Positions 50,727 through 59,606 of a stretch of 64,000 nt of DNA are shown here, piece by piece (positions within the stretch are counted from its first letter, which is position 1; each line of letters begins with the position of its first letter). The stretch comes from Pseudorhodobacter antarcticus. Its GTDB lineage: Bacteria > Pseudomonadota > Alphaproteobacteria > Rhodobacterales > Rhodobacteraceae. Location of the stretch: the NCBI GenBank assembly GCA_945862435.1, contig CAMAXX010000006.1:1-64000 (forward strand). The letters run 5' to 3'. Below the pieces are notes generated by a model, which was given only the letters and a program-made list of their open reading frames with translations, was not told the origin of the DNA and made no database searches. Both the position numbers and the translations under genes were made by a program.

Positions 50727-51481
50727 AAGCGCTGCTTTTAGCACTGGTTCTGTCAGTTGGCCCTGCTGTGGCCGAGGAGTCGCTGGTGACAGGCCTTTCG
50801 CGCGATGATGTCCAGATCACCGCCGATTTTACGGGTTCGGATATTTTGGTCTATGGTGCGGTGCGGCGCAACAGCCCTGCGCCGCAATCCCCGCCGATGG
50901 ACGTGATTGTCACGCTAGAGGGGCCCTCCAGCCCAGTGACGGTGCGCCGCAAAGAGCGGATTTTCGGCATTTGGATAAACAGGTCTGCTGTCGATCTGGC
51001 CGATGTGCCCAGCTATTTTGCCATCGCCAGCTCGGGCGCGTTAGATCAGATTTTGTCGCCTGAAGATGACTTGAAACATCAAATTAGCCTTGCGCGGCGG
51101 CTGTCGGTTACCAAAATCACCGCCAACTCAATGGATTTTTCGAACTTTTTGCGGGCAACACAGCGGATTGGCAGCGATAAGGGCAACTATGTCTCCCAAC
51201 AGAACGGTGTGAAACTGGCAGAAGATACGCTGTTTCGTGCAGACTTTGCTTTGCCTGCCAATTTGACCGAGGGCGATTTTTCGGTGCGTATGTTCCTGCT
51301 GCGCGGGGGGCGTGTGATTGATGTCAAAGCGCAAACCATTGATGTACGCAAAACTGGGATCGAGCGGCAGCTGACCAATATGGCCCACCGTCAACCACTG
51401 CTGTACGGCATTTTGTCGCTGCTGCTTGCCGCCGTTGCTGGCTGGGGCGCTTCAGAGATTTTCCGCATTTGGCGCAGGTAG
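50723..51481 (+). CDS. TIGR02186-family membrane-anchored periplasmic protein
   Basis: A 252-residue protein with a signal peptide (about residues 1-17, ending AVAEE), a periplasmic body and one C-terminal membrane segment (about 228-246). It contains DVIVTLEGPSSPVTVRRKERIFGIWIN and FRADFALPANLTEGDF, typical of the family found beside TauE permeases. Function unknown; presumably it helps the exporter. The last 91 bp overlap a convergent gene. Confidence 0.82.
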   Translation: MKALLLALVLSVGPAVAEESLVTGLSRDDVQITADFTGSDILVYGAVRRNSPAPQSPPMDVIVTLEGPSSPVTVRRKERIFGIWINRSAVDLADVPSYFAIASSGALDQILSPEDDLKHQISLARRLSVTKITANSMDFSNFLRATQRIGSDKGNYVSQQNGVKLAEDTLFRADFALPANLTEGDFSVRMFLLRGGRVIDVKAQTIDVRKTGIERQLTNMAHRQPLLYGILSLLLAAVAGWGASEIFRIWRR

Positions 51482-51849
51482 CCCGCTAAGGCTGTTTCCA
51501 CACAATGCCGCCGAAAAGCACGTTTCAGCAAATCTAGTTCTGCGCGCAAAAGGTCAATCTCGGCACGCAAATCTTCTTCCTGTGCGCTGCCCGCAATAAT
51601 CGCAAAGCTGGCCAGCGTTTCGTTAGTTTTCAACTTTTGTACCACAAAACTTTGTACCCCATCATTTAGCACCCGCAGCGGTATTGGCACCGACACCAAA
51701 TAATCGTTCCCATGCAATGCCTTAACGGTAACCCCCTGCACGGGCGATTCCAGATGCATCACGTCAATTTCGGGCGCTTCGCCATCAGTCAAGGTTAGAA
51801 CACCTTGCCAAACGCCAGCACTCAAACGGGTTTTCGTGAATGTCGCCAT
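51391..51849 (-). CDS. Conserved hypothetical protein
   Basis: A 152-residue protein I do not recognise. It begins with a beta-rich part (residues 1-90; GVWQGVLTLTDGEAPEIDVMHLE; YLVSVPIPLRVLNDGVQSFVVQKL), then a helical heptad-like stretch (about 90-115; DLRAEIDLLRAELDLLKRAF) that could be a short coiled coil. It follows the DUF6478-like gene after 9 bp in the same direction, which supports it being real. Its C-terminal 30 residues are encoded opposite the end of the TIGR02186 gene. Confidence 0.65.
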   Translation of the reverse strand: MATFTKTRLSAGVWQGVLTLTDGEAPEIDVMHLESPVQGVTVKALHGNDYLVSVPIPLRVLNDGVQSFVVQKLKTNETLASFAIIAGSAQEEDLRAEIDLLRAELDLLKRAFRRHCVETALAGYLRQMRKISEAPQPATAASSSDKMPYSSG

Positions 51850-51858
51850 GCGTTTCCC

Positions 51859-52632
51859 CTAAAGTTCGGCGCGCGGGCGGCGCGTTAGCGTGACATCGCG
51901 AAGGATGATTTGGTTCATTTCTGGCCCCTCAAATATCAGATCCAGCCATATCTTCTCGACCCGCTTTTCGTTGATTTTGGAATAGCCAAGGTCAAATTCC
52001 ACCATTACTTCTTCTTCGTTCAGCGGCATTTCGCGGACGATTGTTTCCACATTTGGCCCATGTTTGACATTAAGCCGTGCAAAGATTTCCAGCGGTTTTT
52101 CCATTTCGGCGATCAAATCCACACGGATGATATGCTTTTGTTTTAGCCCAGCGGCAGCTTCGGGCGGGAAGTCTAACGCAAGCGATAAGAATGACCCGTC
52201 AAAGCGAAACACATCCAGCCGAAAACCAAAAGGTGCAATGTCTGACTCGCGGGTGTTGCGGATTTGGCGGGCGGTCAGTTCCGAGCGTTTGCAATCGTGA
52301 TACACTGTCGCGCCTGCGCAAACTTGGGTACGGTTGGCAATCGCGGCATAGCCCATGGTGGCCACGGGCCCTAACCACAAATCCGGCCGCCATGCCCAAT
52401 CGGTGCCCATTTGACGACGGATCGCCTTACTTCCCATGCTCGGCAGGGCCAATCGATATTCAGATTGGTGGATCACGCGATCTAACAGGCGGCGCAGCGC
52501 CACTGCTTGTGCAAACATCCCCCGCACTTGGGACAGAGGTGCTGTTTTCGCCTCGCTCGCAAGGGTGGCCCAGCGGCGCAAACTGCGCCGCTGGTTGACG
52601 CGATCCATGATCTTTTTCAGCGCAGACGCCAT
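51859..52632 (-). CDS. DUF6478-like conserved protein
   Basis: A protein of about 257 residues resembling a Rhodobacterales-specific family (DUF6478). It starts with a basic helical region (ALKKIMDRVNQRRSLRRWATLASEA). A WRPDLWLGP block follows, then a beta-rich domain with carbohydrate-binding character (PFGFRLDVFRFDGSFLSLALDFP; VEFDLGYSKINEKRVEKIWLDLIFEGP). No signal peptide or membrane segment is seen. Function unknown. The start is uncertain: ATG 52632 or ATG 52662. Confidence 0.72.
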   Translation of the reverse strand: MASALKKIMDRVNQRRSLRRWATLASEAKTAPLSQVRGMFAQAVALRRLLDRVIHQSEYRLALPSMGSKAIRRQMGTDWAWRPDLWLGPVATMGYAAIANRTQVCAGATVYHDCKRSELTARQIRNTRESDIAPFGFRLDVFRFDGSFLSLALDFPPEAAAGLKQKHIIRVDLIAEMEKPLEIFARLNVKHGPNVETIVREMPLNEEEVMVEFDLGYSKINEKRVEKIWLDLIFEGPEMNQIILRDVTLTRRPRAEL

Positions 52633-52740
52633 GCCATGCCCACAAACTCTTTGCGTTAACATTGTTCCCGAATTGAAAACAATCAATTCAATTCTGCCGC
52701 AGAAGCGTTAATTCTTTGCTGATGTCAACGGGGGGCGAGG

Positions 52741-53184
52741 CTACAGCGTGTCTGTGTCCAGCCAAATGGTCACAGGGCCATCATTATGCAGCAACACAGC
52801 CATATCTGCGCCGAACACACCTGTTTGCACAGAAATTCCAGCGGCAGTGATTCGGTTGCAGAAATGTTCATAGAGCGGCTTAGCAATATCCGGCGGAGCG
52901 GCTGGGGAAAACCCAGGGCGGTTGCCGCGCAGATCGGCCGCAAGGGTGAATTGGCTGACGATCAGCGCCGCTTGACCCGCCTCGGTCACTGGCAAATTCA
53001 TTTTGCCATCCGCATCTTTGAAAATGCGCAGTTTGGCAATTTTGGCCGCCAGGCGGTCTACCTCGGCGTGCGTATCGCCCGCCATGGCGCAGACCAAAAT
53101 AAGTAAGCCTTGATCTATCTGCCCCACAGTATCGCCCGCGATGGTCACGCTGGCCTGCGATACGCGTTGCAGAACAGCGCGCAT
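52741..53184 (-). CDS. dtd: D-aminoacyl-tRNA deacylase
   Basis: A 147-residue Dtd that removes D-amino acids from mischarged tRNA. It starts [15 protein letters not shown], with [22 protein letters not shown] and the cross-subunit Gly-cisPro motif in [10 protein letters not shown]. The ATG overlaps the stop of the upstream PfkB kinase gene (TAATG), so the longer frame to 53208 is unlikely. Confidence 0.92.
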   Translation of the reverse strand: MRAVLQRVSQASVTIAGDTVGQIDQGLLILVCAMAGDTHAEVDRLAAKIAKLRIFKDADGKMNLPVTEAGQAALIVSQFTLAADLRGNRPGFSPAAPPDIAKPLYEHFCNRITAAGISVQTGVFGADMAVLLHNDGPVTIWLDTDTL

Positions 53185-54113
53185 TAGGCGGCCATTTCGT
53201 GCGCCCAAGGCGGGTTCGCCCCTGCGCGTGACACTGTTACGGCTGCGGCTTTTGTGCCCAATTCCAGCGCGGCATCCAAAGCGGCGGCATCAAGGCTGGC
53301 TACGCCCGCCTTCGTCAGTGCTCCGCGCGCGTGCAGCGCCGCCAAAACGCCCGCGTTAAACGTATCGCCCGCGCCCACGGTATCGACAACCTCAACACGG
53401 TAAGAGGGGGTGAAGCGGGTTTGCGTTGCGGTAATGGCATGTGCGCCTTTGGCACCTTCGGTGATGAACACCGCCTTCGGCCCTTTGGCCAGAATCCCGC
53501 GTGCCAGCGTTTCCAAATCGCCCCCCCCCGCATACCAGTGCAGGTCTTCATCAGAAAGTTTCACAATATCACTGCGCTGCACCATCCGCGTGATTCGCGC
53601 GCGATAGCTGTCTTCTTGCCCTGCAATAAAGCCAAGGCGAATATTTGGGTCGATCATAATCACGCGGTTACTCGCCTCGCGCGATTGCAGCGCCTCATAG
53701 GTGCTGGCTGCGGGGTCATTCACCAAAGAAATGCCTCCGAAGAACAGCGTGGCAATGCCGGCGGGCAGTGTGGGAAGTTGGTCTTGCGACAGCATTCTTC
53801 CTGCAGTTGCTTCATCGTAAAAGGCATAGCTGGCCTGCCCATTCGCCAACTTCACAAAGGCCACCGTTGTCGGGCGGCTTGACCGCGCGCATAGGTCGGT
53901 ACTTACTTTTGATGCCGCTAATGTATCGGTCAAAATCTCGCCCAGCATATCGGTAGAGATACCCGAGAAAAATGCCGATGGCGCGCCCAAACGCCCCAGC
54001 GCGATGGCCGTGTTAAACACTGCCCCGCCCGCGTAGGGCGAAAAGGCAGCCTCGCCCAGCGTGGTGGTGCGCGGCAGCATATCAATCAGGGCTTCGCCAC
54101 AGGACAAAATCAT
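53184..54113 (-). CDS. PfkB-family sugar kinase, fructokinase-like
   Basis: A 309-residue ribokinase-fold kinase. N-terminal [10 protein letters not shown] and [16 protein letters not shown] bind the sugar; the C-terminal [17 protein letters not shown] carries the catalytic Asp and anion hole. It most resembles fructokinases. A run of nine C lies at 53521-53529 (three glycine codons on the coding strand), a possible slippage spot. A LacI-type operator-like site stands 43 bp upstream, which suits sugar control. Confidence 0.87.
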   Translation of the reverse strand: MILSCGEALIDMLPRTTTLGEAAFSPYAGGAVFNTAIALGRLGAPSAFFSGISTDMLGEILTDTLAASKVSTDLCARSSRPTTVAFVKLANGQASYAFYDEATAGRMLSQDQLPTLPAGIATLFFGGISLVNDPAASTYEALQSREASNRVIMIDPNIRLGFIAGQEDSYRARITRMVQRSDIVKLSDEDLHWYAGGGDLETLARGILAKGPKAVFITEGAKGAHAITATQTRFTPSYRVEVVDTVGAGDTFNAGVLAALHARGALTKAGVASLDAAALDAALELGTKAAAVTVSRAGANPPWAHEMAA

Positions 54114-54155
54114 AACAGCCTCCCGAACTTTTAGGCAGCATTACACTACCCTGTA

Positions 54156-54169
54156 TGTTAGCGCAAACA
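54156..54169. promoter_or_regulatory. LacI-family operator-like site before the sugar kinase
   Basis: TGTTAGCGCAAACA differs from the symmetrical TGTTAGCGCTAACA at one position and reads TGTTTGCGCTAACA on the other strand. It lies in the 64-bp gap between purC and the kinase gene, 43-56 bp before the kinase start, where a repressor would act. Confidence 0.5.
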
Positions 54170-54177
54170 TTGGCCGC

Positions 54178-55164
54178 TTAAGCTGCGAAGAATTCTTCCA
54201 GATTGCCGCGAATACGGGCCAATGGAGTTGCCCCCCGCAGGTCGGGCGCAAAGGCTTGGCCAGTAATCGCCTGATATGCCGCGATATATGTTTGCGCGGT
54301 TTGCGCGATCATTTCGGCGGGGATTTCTGGGATGGTATCAACATAGGGATCGCAGCGCGCGCCCACCCAAGCGCGTATGACATCTTTGTCAAAACTGGGC
54401 GGGCGAGTGCCTGCGTTGAACGCTGCCTCATAGCCATCCGCAATCCAATAGCGGCTGGAATCGGGTGTATGAATTTCATCGGCCAGCAAAATGCGACCCG
54501 ACTCATCGGCGCCAAATTCGTATTTGGTGTCAACCAAAATCAACCCCCGCTGTGACGCCATTTCCTGCCCACGCGAGAACAGCGCCAGCGCATAGTTTGA
54601 CACCTGTTCCCACTGTGTGGGGGTCAGCAGACCTTTGGCGATAATCTCGTCAGGGGTCAGCGGTTCGTCATGCCCGCCGTCAAACTCCTTGGAGGTGGGG
54701 GTGATAATGGCATGTGGCAATGCCTGATTATCACTCAAACCATCCGGCAGCGTATGGCCATACATCTGGCGTGCGCCCGCCTTATACTGCGTCAGAACCG
54801 AGGTTGAAGTCGTACCTGCCAAATACCCGCGCACCACCATTTCTACAGGTAGTATCGATAACTGGCGGCCAATCACGACATTCGGGTCGGGATAAGACAG
54901 CACATGATTGGGGCAAATATCGGCGGTGTGATCGAACCAATAACGTGCCATCTGCGTCAGCACTTGGCCCTTATACGGGATCGCCGCCAAAATGCGATCA
55001 AACGCCGAAATCCGATCGGACGAGATCAATATTCGCCGCGCAGGTTGGCCGTTTGCGGCGGGCAAAACATAGCAATCGCGCACCTTGCCGAAATAGGGGT
55101 TTGGCAGTTCGGCAATGCGGGCGTGATCCAGCACACGGGTCATATCAAGTGGAAAACCGGGCAT
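54178..55164 (-). CDS. purC: SAICAR synthase, long form
   Basis: A 328-residue phosphoribosylaminoimidazole-succinocarboxamide synthase: [62 protein letters not shown] and DKDVIRAWV. It catalyses step 8 of purine synthesis. The length is nearer to the yeast Ade1 type (about 300 residues) than to the usual bacterial form of about 240. I take ATG 55164 with GGAG upstream; ATG 55179 is also possible. Confidence 0.87.
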   Translation of the reverse strand: MPGFPLDMTRVLDHARIAELPNPYFGKVRDCYVLPAANGQPARRILISSDRISAFDRILAAIPYKGQVLTQMARYWFDHTADICPNHVLSYPDPNVVIGRQLSILPVEMVVRGYLAGTTSTSVLTQYKAGARQMYGHTLPDGLSDNQALPHAIITPTSKEFDGGHDEPLTPDEIIAKGLLTPTQWEQVSNYALALFSRGQEMASQRGLILVDTKYEFGADESGRILLADEIHTPDSSRYWIADGYEAAFNAGTRPPSFDKDVIRAWVGARCDPYVDTIPEIPAEMIAQTAQTYIAAYQAITGQAFAPDLRGATPLARIRGNLEEFFAA

Positions 55165-55230
55165 TGCAGGCCGCTCCATTCTGCTGCAAAGGCGATAGGG
55201 CGCATAAGCCCCACTGTCAACCAACAGACC

Positions 55231-56259
55231 TTATTGCAGTTGCGGGATGCGGCGCAATTCGCGGAAAGATACCAGACGCTGCGACGCTTCGTCCCAAAGA
55301 TGCAGCCGCACCGATGCCAAGCTTTCGCGAATGGTCAATCGCTGCGCTTCGGCCAGTTCTTTGTGATCGCGGATCACTTCGGGCAGGCGGTAAAACGGAA
55401 TGCGCGAGTACAGGTGATGCACATGATGAATACCGATATTGCCCGACAGCCAACGCAAAGGCTGCGGCAGCACATAGTGCGAAGACCCTTCTAGGGCTGC
55501 ATGATGCACCTGCCAGTCATCTGTTTTTGACCAATGCGTTTCTTCAAACTGGTGCTGCACATAAAACAGCCAAACCCCGACGGTGGCCGCAATAACTGAT
55601 GTAGGCAGGTAGATCAGCAACAATGGCATTAACCCACCCAGCCAAACAATTAGCCCGACCAAAATACCAATCACCGCGTTTGTGCCCATAGCAGACAGCC
55701 AAAACCGCCAACCTTGGTTCATCAGGCCCACAGGAAGGCGGTTGTGCAAAATGAACATATAGCTGGGTCCAAGGACAAACAGCACCACAGGATGCCGATA
55801 CAGCCGATACAGCACGCGCCCCAGCCATCCCCGCGCGCGATATTCGGCCACGGTCAGGGTCAAAACGTCGCCAATACCGCGCTGATCGAGGTTGCCGTGA
55901 TGCGAGTGGTGCATGGCATGTGTGCGCCGCCAAACATCATAAGGGGTCAGCGTTAGCACGCCCAAACAGCGCCCGACCCAATCTTGCAGCACCCGATTGT
56001 TGAAATAGCTGGCATGGCCGCAATCGTGCTGGATGATGAAAATTCGCACCAAAAACAAACCGTTAACCGCCGCAATCGCAAACGCAAGCAGATAGCTGAC
56101 AGACAGAGCGGCCCAAGCAAGCGCCCAAAGCAGGGCAAAGGGCAGCAGCGTTATTACCAGTTCAAACACCGAACGGCGCAGATTTGGATTGCGGTACTTA
56201 GACAACTCTAAAACCCATTCTTTTGCCGAACGGGTGGCTGCCAGCTTAACTTCGCTCAT
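55231..56259 (-). CDS. Membrane fatty acid desaturase
   Basis: A 342-residue di-iron desaturase with the three histidine boxes HDCGHASYF (about residue 79), HAMHHSHHG (about 115) and HHVHHLYSR (about 275), and about four membrane segments between them. It introduces a double bond in a membrane lipid acyl chain; box spacing fits the delta-12/acyl-lipid class. It stands alone, with a structured 117-bp intergenic region upstream. Confidence 0.88.
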   Translation of the reverse strand: MSEVKLAATRSAKEWVLELSKYRNPNLRRSVFELVITLLPFALLWALAWAALSVSYLLAFAIAAVNGLFLVRIFIIQHDCGHASYFNNRVLQDWVGRCLGVLTLTPYDVWRRTHAMHHSHHGNLDQRGIGDVLTLTVAEYRARGWLGRVLYRLYRHPVVLFVLGPSYMFILHNRLPVGLMNQGWRFWLSAMGTNAVIGILVGLIVWLGGLMPLLLIYLPTSVIAATVGVWLFYVQHQFEETHWSKTDDWQVHHAALEGSSHYVLPQPLRWLSGNIGIHHVHHLYSRIPFYRLPEVIRDHKELAEAQRLTIRESLASVRLHLWDEASQRLVSFRELRRIPQLQ

Positions 56260-56291
56260 GTCGCGCCCTTCACGGCCCTTTGGCCATCACC

Positions 56292-56353
56292 GCGCAAACA
56301 TGCGCCTTAAAACCTAAAGACGGGGTTAACCCCCGCTGCGTTTGGTTTTAGGC
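56292..56353. repeat. Nested inverted repeats between rlmN and the desaturase gene
   Basis: Three symmetrical elements crowd 62 bp: GCGCA-aaca-TGCGC-like arms at 56292-56305, a perfect 12-bp palindrome GGGGTTAACCCC (56322-56333), and outer arms GCCTTAAAACC (56304-56314) with GGTTTTAGGC (56344-56353), complementary except for one bulged T. It could end rlmN transcription or act in the leader of the desaturase mRNA, for example in temperature response. Confidence 0.55.
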
Positions 56354-56376
56354 AATAACATAGGTTAGCGAAAGCC

Positions 56377-57528
56377 TTAATTTACCCTCGCCGATTTGCG
56401 CACCTTTTCGGTGGCCGATTTCAGTTGTCCGCAAGCGGCCATGATATCCTCGCCGCGCGGGGTGCGGATGGGGCTGGCATAGCCTGCGTTATAGATAATG
56501 TCGGCAAAGACGTGGATGCGGTTGCCGCTGGATCGTTTATAGGGCGCGCCCGGCCATTCGTTGAACGGGATTAGGTTCACCTTGGCAGGGATACCTCGCA
56601 GCAGTTCCACCAAACGATAGGCGTCTTCTTTGGTGTCATTCACGCCCTGCAGCATGACATATTCAAAGGTAATCCGTTCGCTGTTGGACAGGCCCGGATA
56701 GGCGCGTAATTCGTTCAGCAGAGTTTCGATGTTCCATTTCTTATTGATGGGCACCAACTGATCGCGCACCTCATCAGTGGTGGCGTGGAAAGATACCGCC
56801 AGCAAACAGCCAATTTCCGTGGCCGTGCGGGCAATTTCTGGCACAACGCCGCTGGTCGAAAGCGTGATGCGGCGGCGACCCAGGGCTATACCTTCGTTAT
56901 CCATCACAACATGCATCGCATCGCGCACATTATCAAAATTATAAAGCGGCTCGCCCATACCCATCAGCACGATATTGCTGATAAGCCGCGTTTCCACGCG
57001 CGGCGCGCCAGGAATGGGCCATTCGCCCAAATCATCGCGTGCCAGCATGACTTGGCCCACAATTTCCGCCGCCGTCAGATTGCGCACCAGCTTTTGAGTG
57101 CCCGTATGGCAGAACGAACAGGTCAGCGTGCAGCCGACTTGGCTGGAAATGCACAAAGTTCCGCGATCTTCTTCGGGGATGTAAACAACTTCCACCTCGT
57201 GGCCGCCATCAATGCGCACCAGATATTTGCGCGTGCCGTCGATCGAGGTTTGCCGCGTTACAACCTGCGGCACCTCAAGCGTAAAGTTCGTGGCCAGCAG
57301 GGTGCGATAGTCTTTTGCCAGATTGGTCATCGCTTCAAAGTCGCGCACGCCCCAATGATATACCCATTGCCACACCTGACCTACCCGCATTTTCGCCTGT
57401 TTTTCAGGGGTGCCAGCAGTAATCAGGGCTGCGCGCATTTGATCGCGCGTCATGCCAACAAGGTTCGGCAAACTGCCCGAAAGCTTGCGCGGGACAGTCA
57501 ACACATCTTGGGTGATCGGCGCGCTCAT
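56377..57528 (-). CDS. rlmN: 23S rRNA (adenine2503-C2)-methyltransferase RlmN
   Basis: A 383-residue radical SAM methyltransferase that also modifies some tRNAs. The CX3CX2C cluster motif is in [12 protein letters not shown], preceded by [22 protein letters not shown] and [10 protein letters not shown] follow, and the C-terminal cysteine lies in MAACGQL. Length is normal. It starts 3 bp after the IalB-like gene stop. Confidence 0.95.
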   Translation of the reverse strand: MSAPITQDVLTVPRKLSGSLPNLVGMTRDQMRAALITAGTPEKQAKMRVGQVWQWVYHWGVRDFEAMTNLAKDYRTLLATNFTLEVPQVVTRQTSIDGTRKYLVRIDGGHEVEVVYIPEEDRGTLCISSQVGCTLTCSFCHTGTQKLVRNLTAAEIVGQVMLARDDLGEWPIPGAPRVETRLISNIVLMGMGEPLYNFDNVRDAMHVVMDNEGIALGRRRITLSTSGVVPEIARTATEIGCLLAVSFHATTDEVRDQLVPINKKWNIETLLNELRAYPGLSNSERITFEYVMLQGVNDTKEDAYRLVELLRGIPAKVNLIPFNEWPGAPYKRSSGNRIHVFADIIYNAGYASPIRTPRGEDIMAACGQLKSATEKVRKSARVN

Positions 57529-57531
57529 GTT

Positions 57532-58074
57532 TTAGCTTGCACAGCGCTTTGCCGCTTCGTCCACCGCAGCAGAAAAACCCAGAAGGCTGAATGTATCTTC
57601 GGTCTGCGTGCCCTTGCCCGAACGGCCCGTCAGCTTGGCACTGCCACCTGCCTTCAGCGCGGCGAGAATTGTCGCATCATCCTCAGGCGATCCTGCCCAA
57701 GCCCATTCGCCGCCGGTGAAAAGGTTAAAGGCTTTGCCTTCCACTTCCAGCTTTACAGGCGTGTTTTCCCCCGCAAAGGGGTAGCCGCCTGAAAACGAAA
57801 TCTCGCCCTGTGCGCCGCCAGCGCGGTACGTGACAAACAGCAAAATCTCGCCTCGCCGCACCGATACAGGCGCGCCGTCTTTGGTGTTAACGGTTTCTTT
57901 GGGTTTGGACACGCCCCAACATTCTTTGGGTGCGCCCCCCCCTTCTACTGGCTCGACAAACACGCTCCAATCGGTGGTGTTGGCCACGTTATTGGCCGAT
58001 TCTTGCGCCACCGCCTGTGAAGTTGCCACTGCAAAAGTCAGTGTCGCCGCCAACCGTAGGAACTTAGCCGTCAT
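57532..58074 (-). CDS. Invasion-associated locus B (IalB)-like periplasmic protein
   Basis: A 180-residue protein with a signal peptide (about 1-23, cleaved near AVA-QE) and an IalB-type beta-rich body (WSVFVEPVEGGGAPKECWGVSKP; GEILLFVTYRAGG; AWAGSPEDDATILAAL). Two cysteines, one in KECWG and one four residues from the end, may form a disulfide. The function in free-living Rhodobacterales is unclear. Start ATG 58074. It is co-directional with rlmN. Confidence 0.82.
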   Translation of the reverse strand: MTAKFLRLAATLTFAVATSQAVAQESANNVANTTDWSVFVEPVEGGGAPKECWGVSKPKETVNTKDGAPVSVRRGEILLFVTYRAGGAQGEISFSGGYPFAGENTPVKLEVEGKAFNLFTGGEWAWAGSPEDDATILAALKAGGSAKLTGRSGKGTQTEDTFSLLGFSAAVDEAAKRCAS

Positions 58075-58109
58075 CGCCTGCCTGCCTTTCGTTAAACCCC
58101 GCGCCGAAT

Positions 58110-58123
58110 TGCCATTTTTGGCA
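58110..58123. repeat. Small inverted repeat in the ialB/asparaginase divergent region
   Basis: TGCCA-TTTT-TGGCA lies in the 164-bp region between two divergent genes and may be an operator for either. Nothing else stands out there except a G-rich RBS before the asparaginase gene. Confidence 0.3.
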
Positions 58124-58238
58124 TTGCCTATTTGGACGGCGCATTTCACTTTACCTTTATGTTTAGCGGCAAATGCCCTTGTGGAAAAGCCCTTGCGGGC
58201 GACTATGGGCAGTTTTCCGCGCAATTGGGGGGCCGAAC

Positions 58239-59231
58239 ATGCAAGCCTGCGAGATGGTAGAACTTTGGCGCGGTGGACTTTTGGAAAGTACCCATCGCGG
58301 TCACGCGGTCATCGCCCACGCCTCTGGCGATGTTATCGGCAGTTGGGGCGACGGCGCGCGCGTGATTTTTCCGCGTTCGTCCTCAAAAATGTATCAGGCA
58401 CTGCCACTGATTGAAACGGGCGCTGCTGATGCGGCGGGGCTGACCCCCGCGCATTTAGCCCTTGGCTGTGCCAGCCACGAAGGCGCTGCACTGCACGTGA
58501 ATATGGCAAAGGATTGGGTGCAAGGACTGGGCCTTGGCGAAACCGACCTGCGCTGCGGCGCGCATGAGCCCTATGACCGCACAGAACGTAACCACTTGGC
58601 CAAAACCGACAGCTCGCCTTGCCAGTTTCACAACAATTGTTCGGGCAAACATGCAGGCTTTCTGACAACAGTTCAGCATCTGCGTGCGGGGCCAGACTAT
58701 ACCGAAATCGACCATCCATTGCAGCGCGCGTCGCGCGAGGCGTTCGAAGATGTGACGGGCGAGGTCAGCGCTGGCTGGGGGATTGACGGGTGTTCTGCCC
58801 CAAATTTTGCCTGCTCGATCAATGCTTTGGCACGGGGTATGGCACGCTTTGCGGGGGCAACTGACGGCGGGGATACGCGGCAGCGCGCTATGGCGCGGCT
58901 GACCCGGGCGATGGCATCGCACCCGATGCTTGTGGCAGGGCAGGGCCGCGCCTGCACCGAACTGATGCAGGCGATGGAGGGGCGCGTTGCCCTGAAAACA
59001 GGGGCCGAGGCGGTCTATGTGGCCATCATTCCTGAAAAACAGATCGGCATTGCGATTAAAATCGAAGACGGCAACTCCCGCGCGTCCGAGGCGGTTTTGG
59101 TGGCATTGCTGGTCAAACTGGGGGTGCTGAACCCCGCCCATCCCGCCGCGCAAAAACGCCTGCCCGCGCCGCAAATCAACTGGCGCAGCCTGCACACGGG
59201 CGAATTGCGGCTGGCGCAAAGCTTTTCTTGA
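58239..59231 (+). CDS. Asparaginase, PF06089 (AnsA-like) family
   Basis: A 330-residue asparaginase of the thermolabile rhizobial type rather than the EcAII type. It has ELWRGGLLESTHRGHAVI at the start, SSSKMYQALP with the serine/lysine pair, NNCSGKHAGFL with a conserved Cys, GWGIDGCSAPNFACS and KTGAEAVYVAIIPE. It hydrolyses asparagine to aspartate and ammonia in the cytoplasm. The ATG at 58239 has GGGGGG upstream. Confidence 0.87.
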   Translation: MQACEMVELWRGGLLESTHRGHAVIAHASGDVIGSWGDGARVIFPRSSSKMYQALPLIETGAADAAGLTPAHLALGCASHEGAALHVNMAKDWVQGLGLGETDLRCGAHEPYDRTERNHLAKTDSSPCQFHNNCSGKHAGFLTTVQHLRAGPDYTEIDHPLQRASREAFEDVTGEVSAGWGIDGCSAPNFACSINALARGMARFAGATDGGDTRQRAMARLTRAMASHPMLVAGQGRACTELMQAMEGRVALKTGAEAVYVAIIPEKQIGIAIKIEDGNSRASEAVLVALLVKLGVLNPAHPAAQKRLPAPQINWRSLHTGELRLAQSFS

Positions 59232-59261
59232 AATCATGCGCCAATTGGCTAGGCTGGGGGG

Positions 59262-59606
59262 ATGAATATGCAGCCGCCCATTCCCTTTGCGCCGCAAACC
59301 GCCCCCGAACAGGTGGCGTTTGACCGCGCCGAACTGAACGCCATTTTGCGGCTGTATGGCCAGATGGTCGCGGCGGGCGAATGGCGCGACTACGGCATTT
59401 CCAATCTGTCGGAAGCGGCAATTTTCAGTGTGTTTCGCCGTACGGCCGAAAACCCTCTGTATCGCATTGAAAAGCGGCCCAAGCTGCGGGCGCGGCAGGG
59501 CATCTATAGCATCATCGGGATGGACGGCCAAATTCTGCGGCGCGGGCATGATTTGGCGCAGGTGCTGCGGATTCTTGAGGCGAAGCTGATACGCCCTATT
59601 GATTGA
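59262..59606 (+). CDS. DUF2794 protein
   Basis: A 114-residue alphaproteobacterial protein of unknown function. It contains FDRAELNAILRLYGQMVAAGEWRDYGI, the DUF2794 signature, and ends with a GHDLAQVLRILEAKLIRPI helix. A run of six G precedes the ATG. It follows the asparaginase by 30 bp and its last 11 bp overlap the convergent NlpC/P60 gene. Confidence 0.82.
   Translation: MNMQPPIPFAPQTAPEQVAFDRAELNAILRLYGQMVAAGEWRDYGISNLSEAAIFSVFRRTAENPLYRIEKRPKLRARQGIYSIIGMDGQILRRGHDLAQVLRILEAKLIRPID

Noticed and set aside
56785..57792. 335-codon frame opposite rlmN and ialB
   Set aside because: Shadow of two well-supported minus-strand genes; no domain seen.
58455..59549. 364-codon frame opposite asparaginase and DUF2794
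   Set aside because: Spans two recognisable plus-strand genes and their spacer, with low-complexity antisense composition and no motif.
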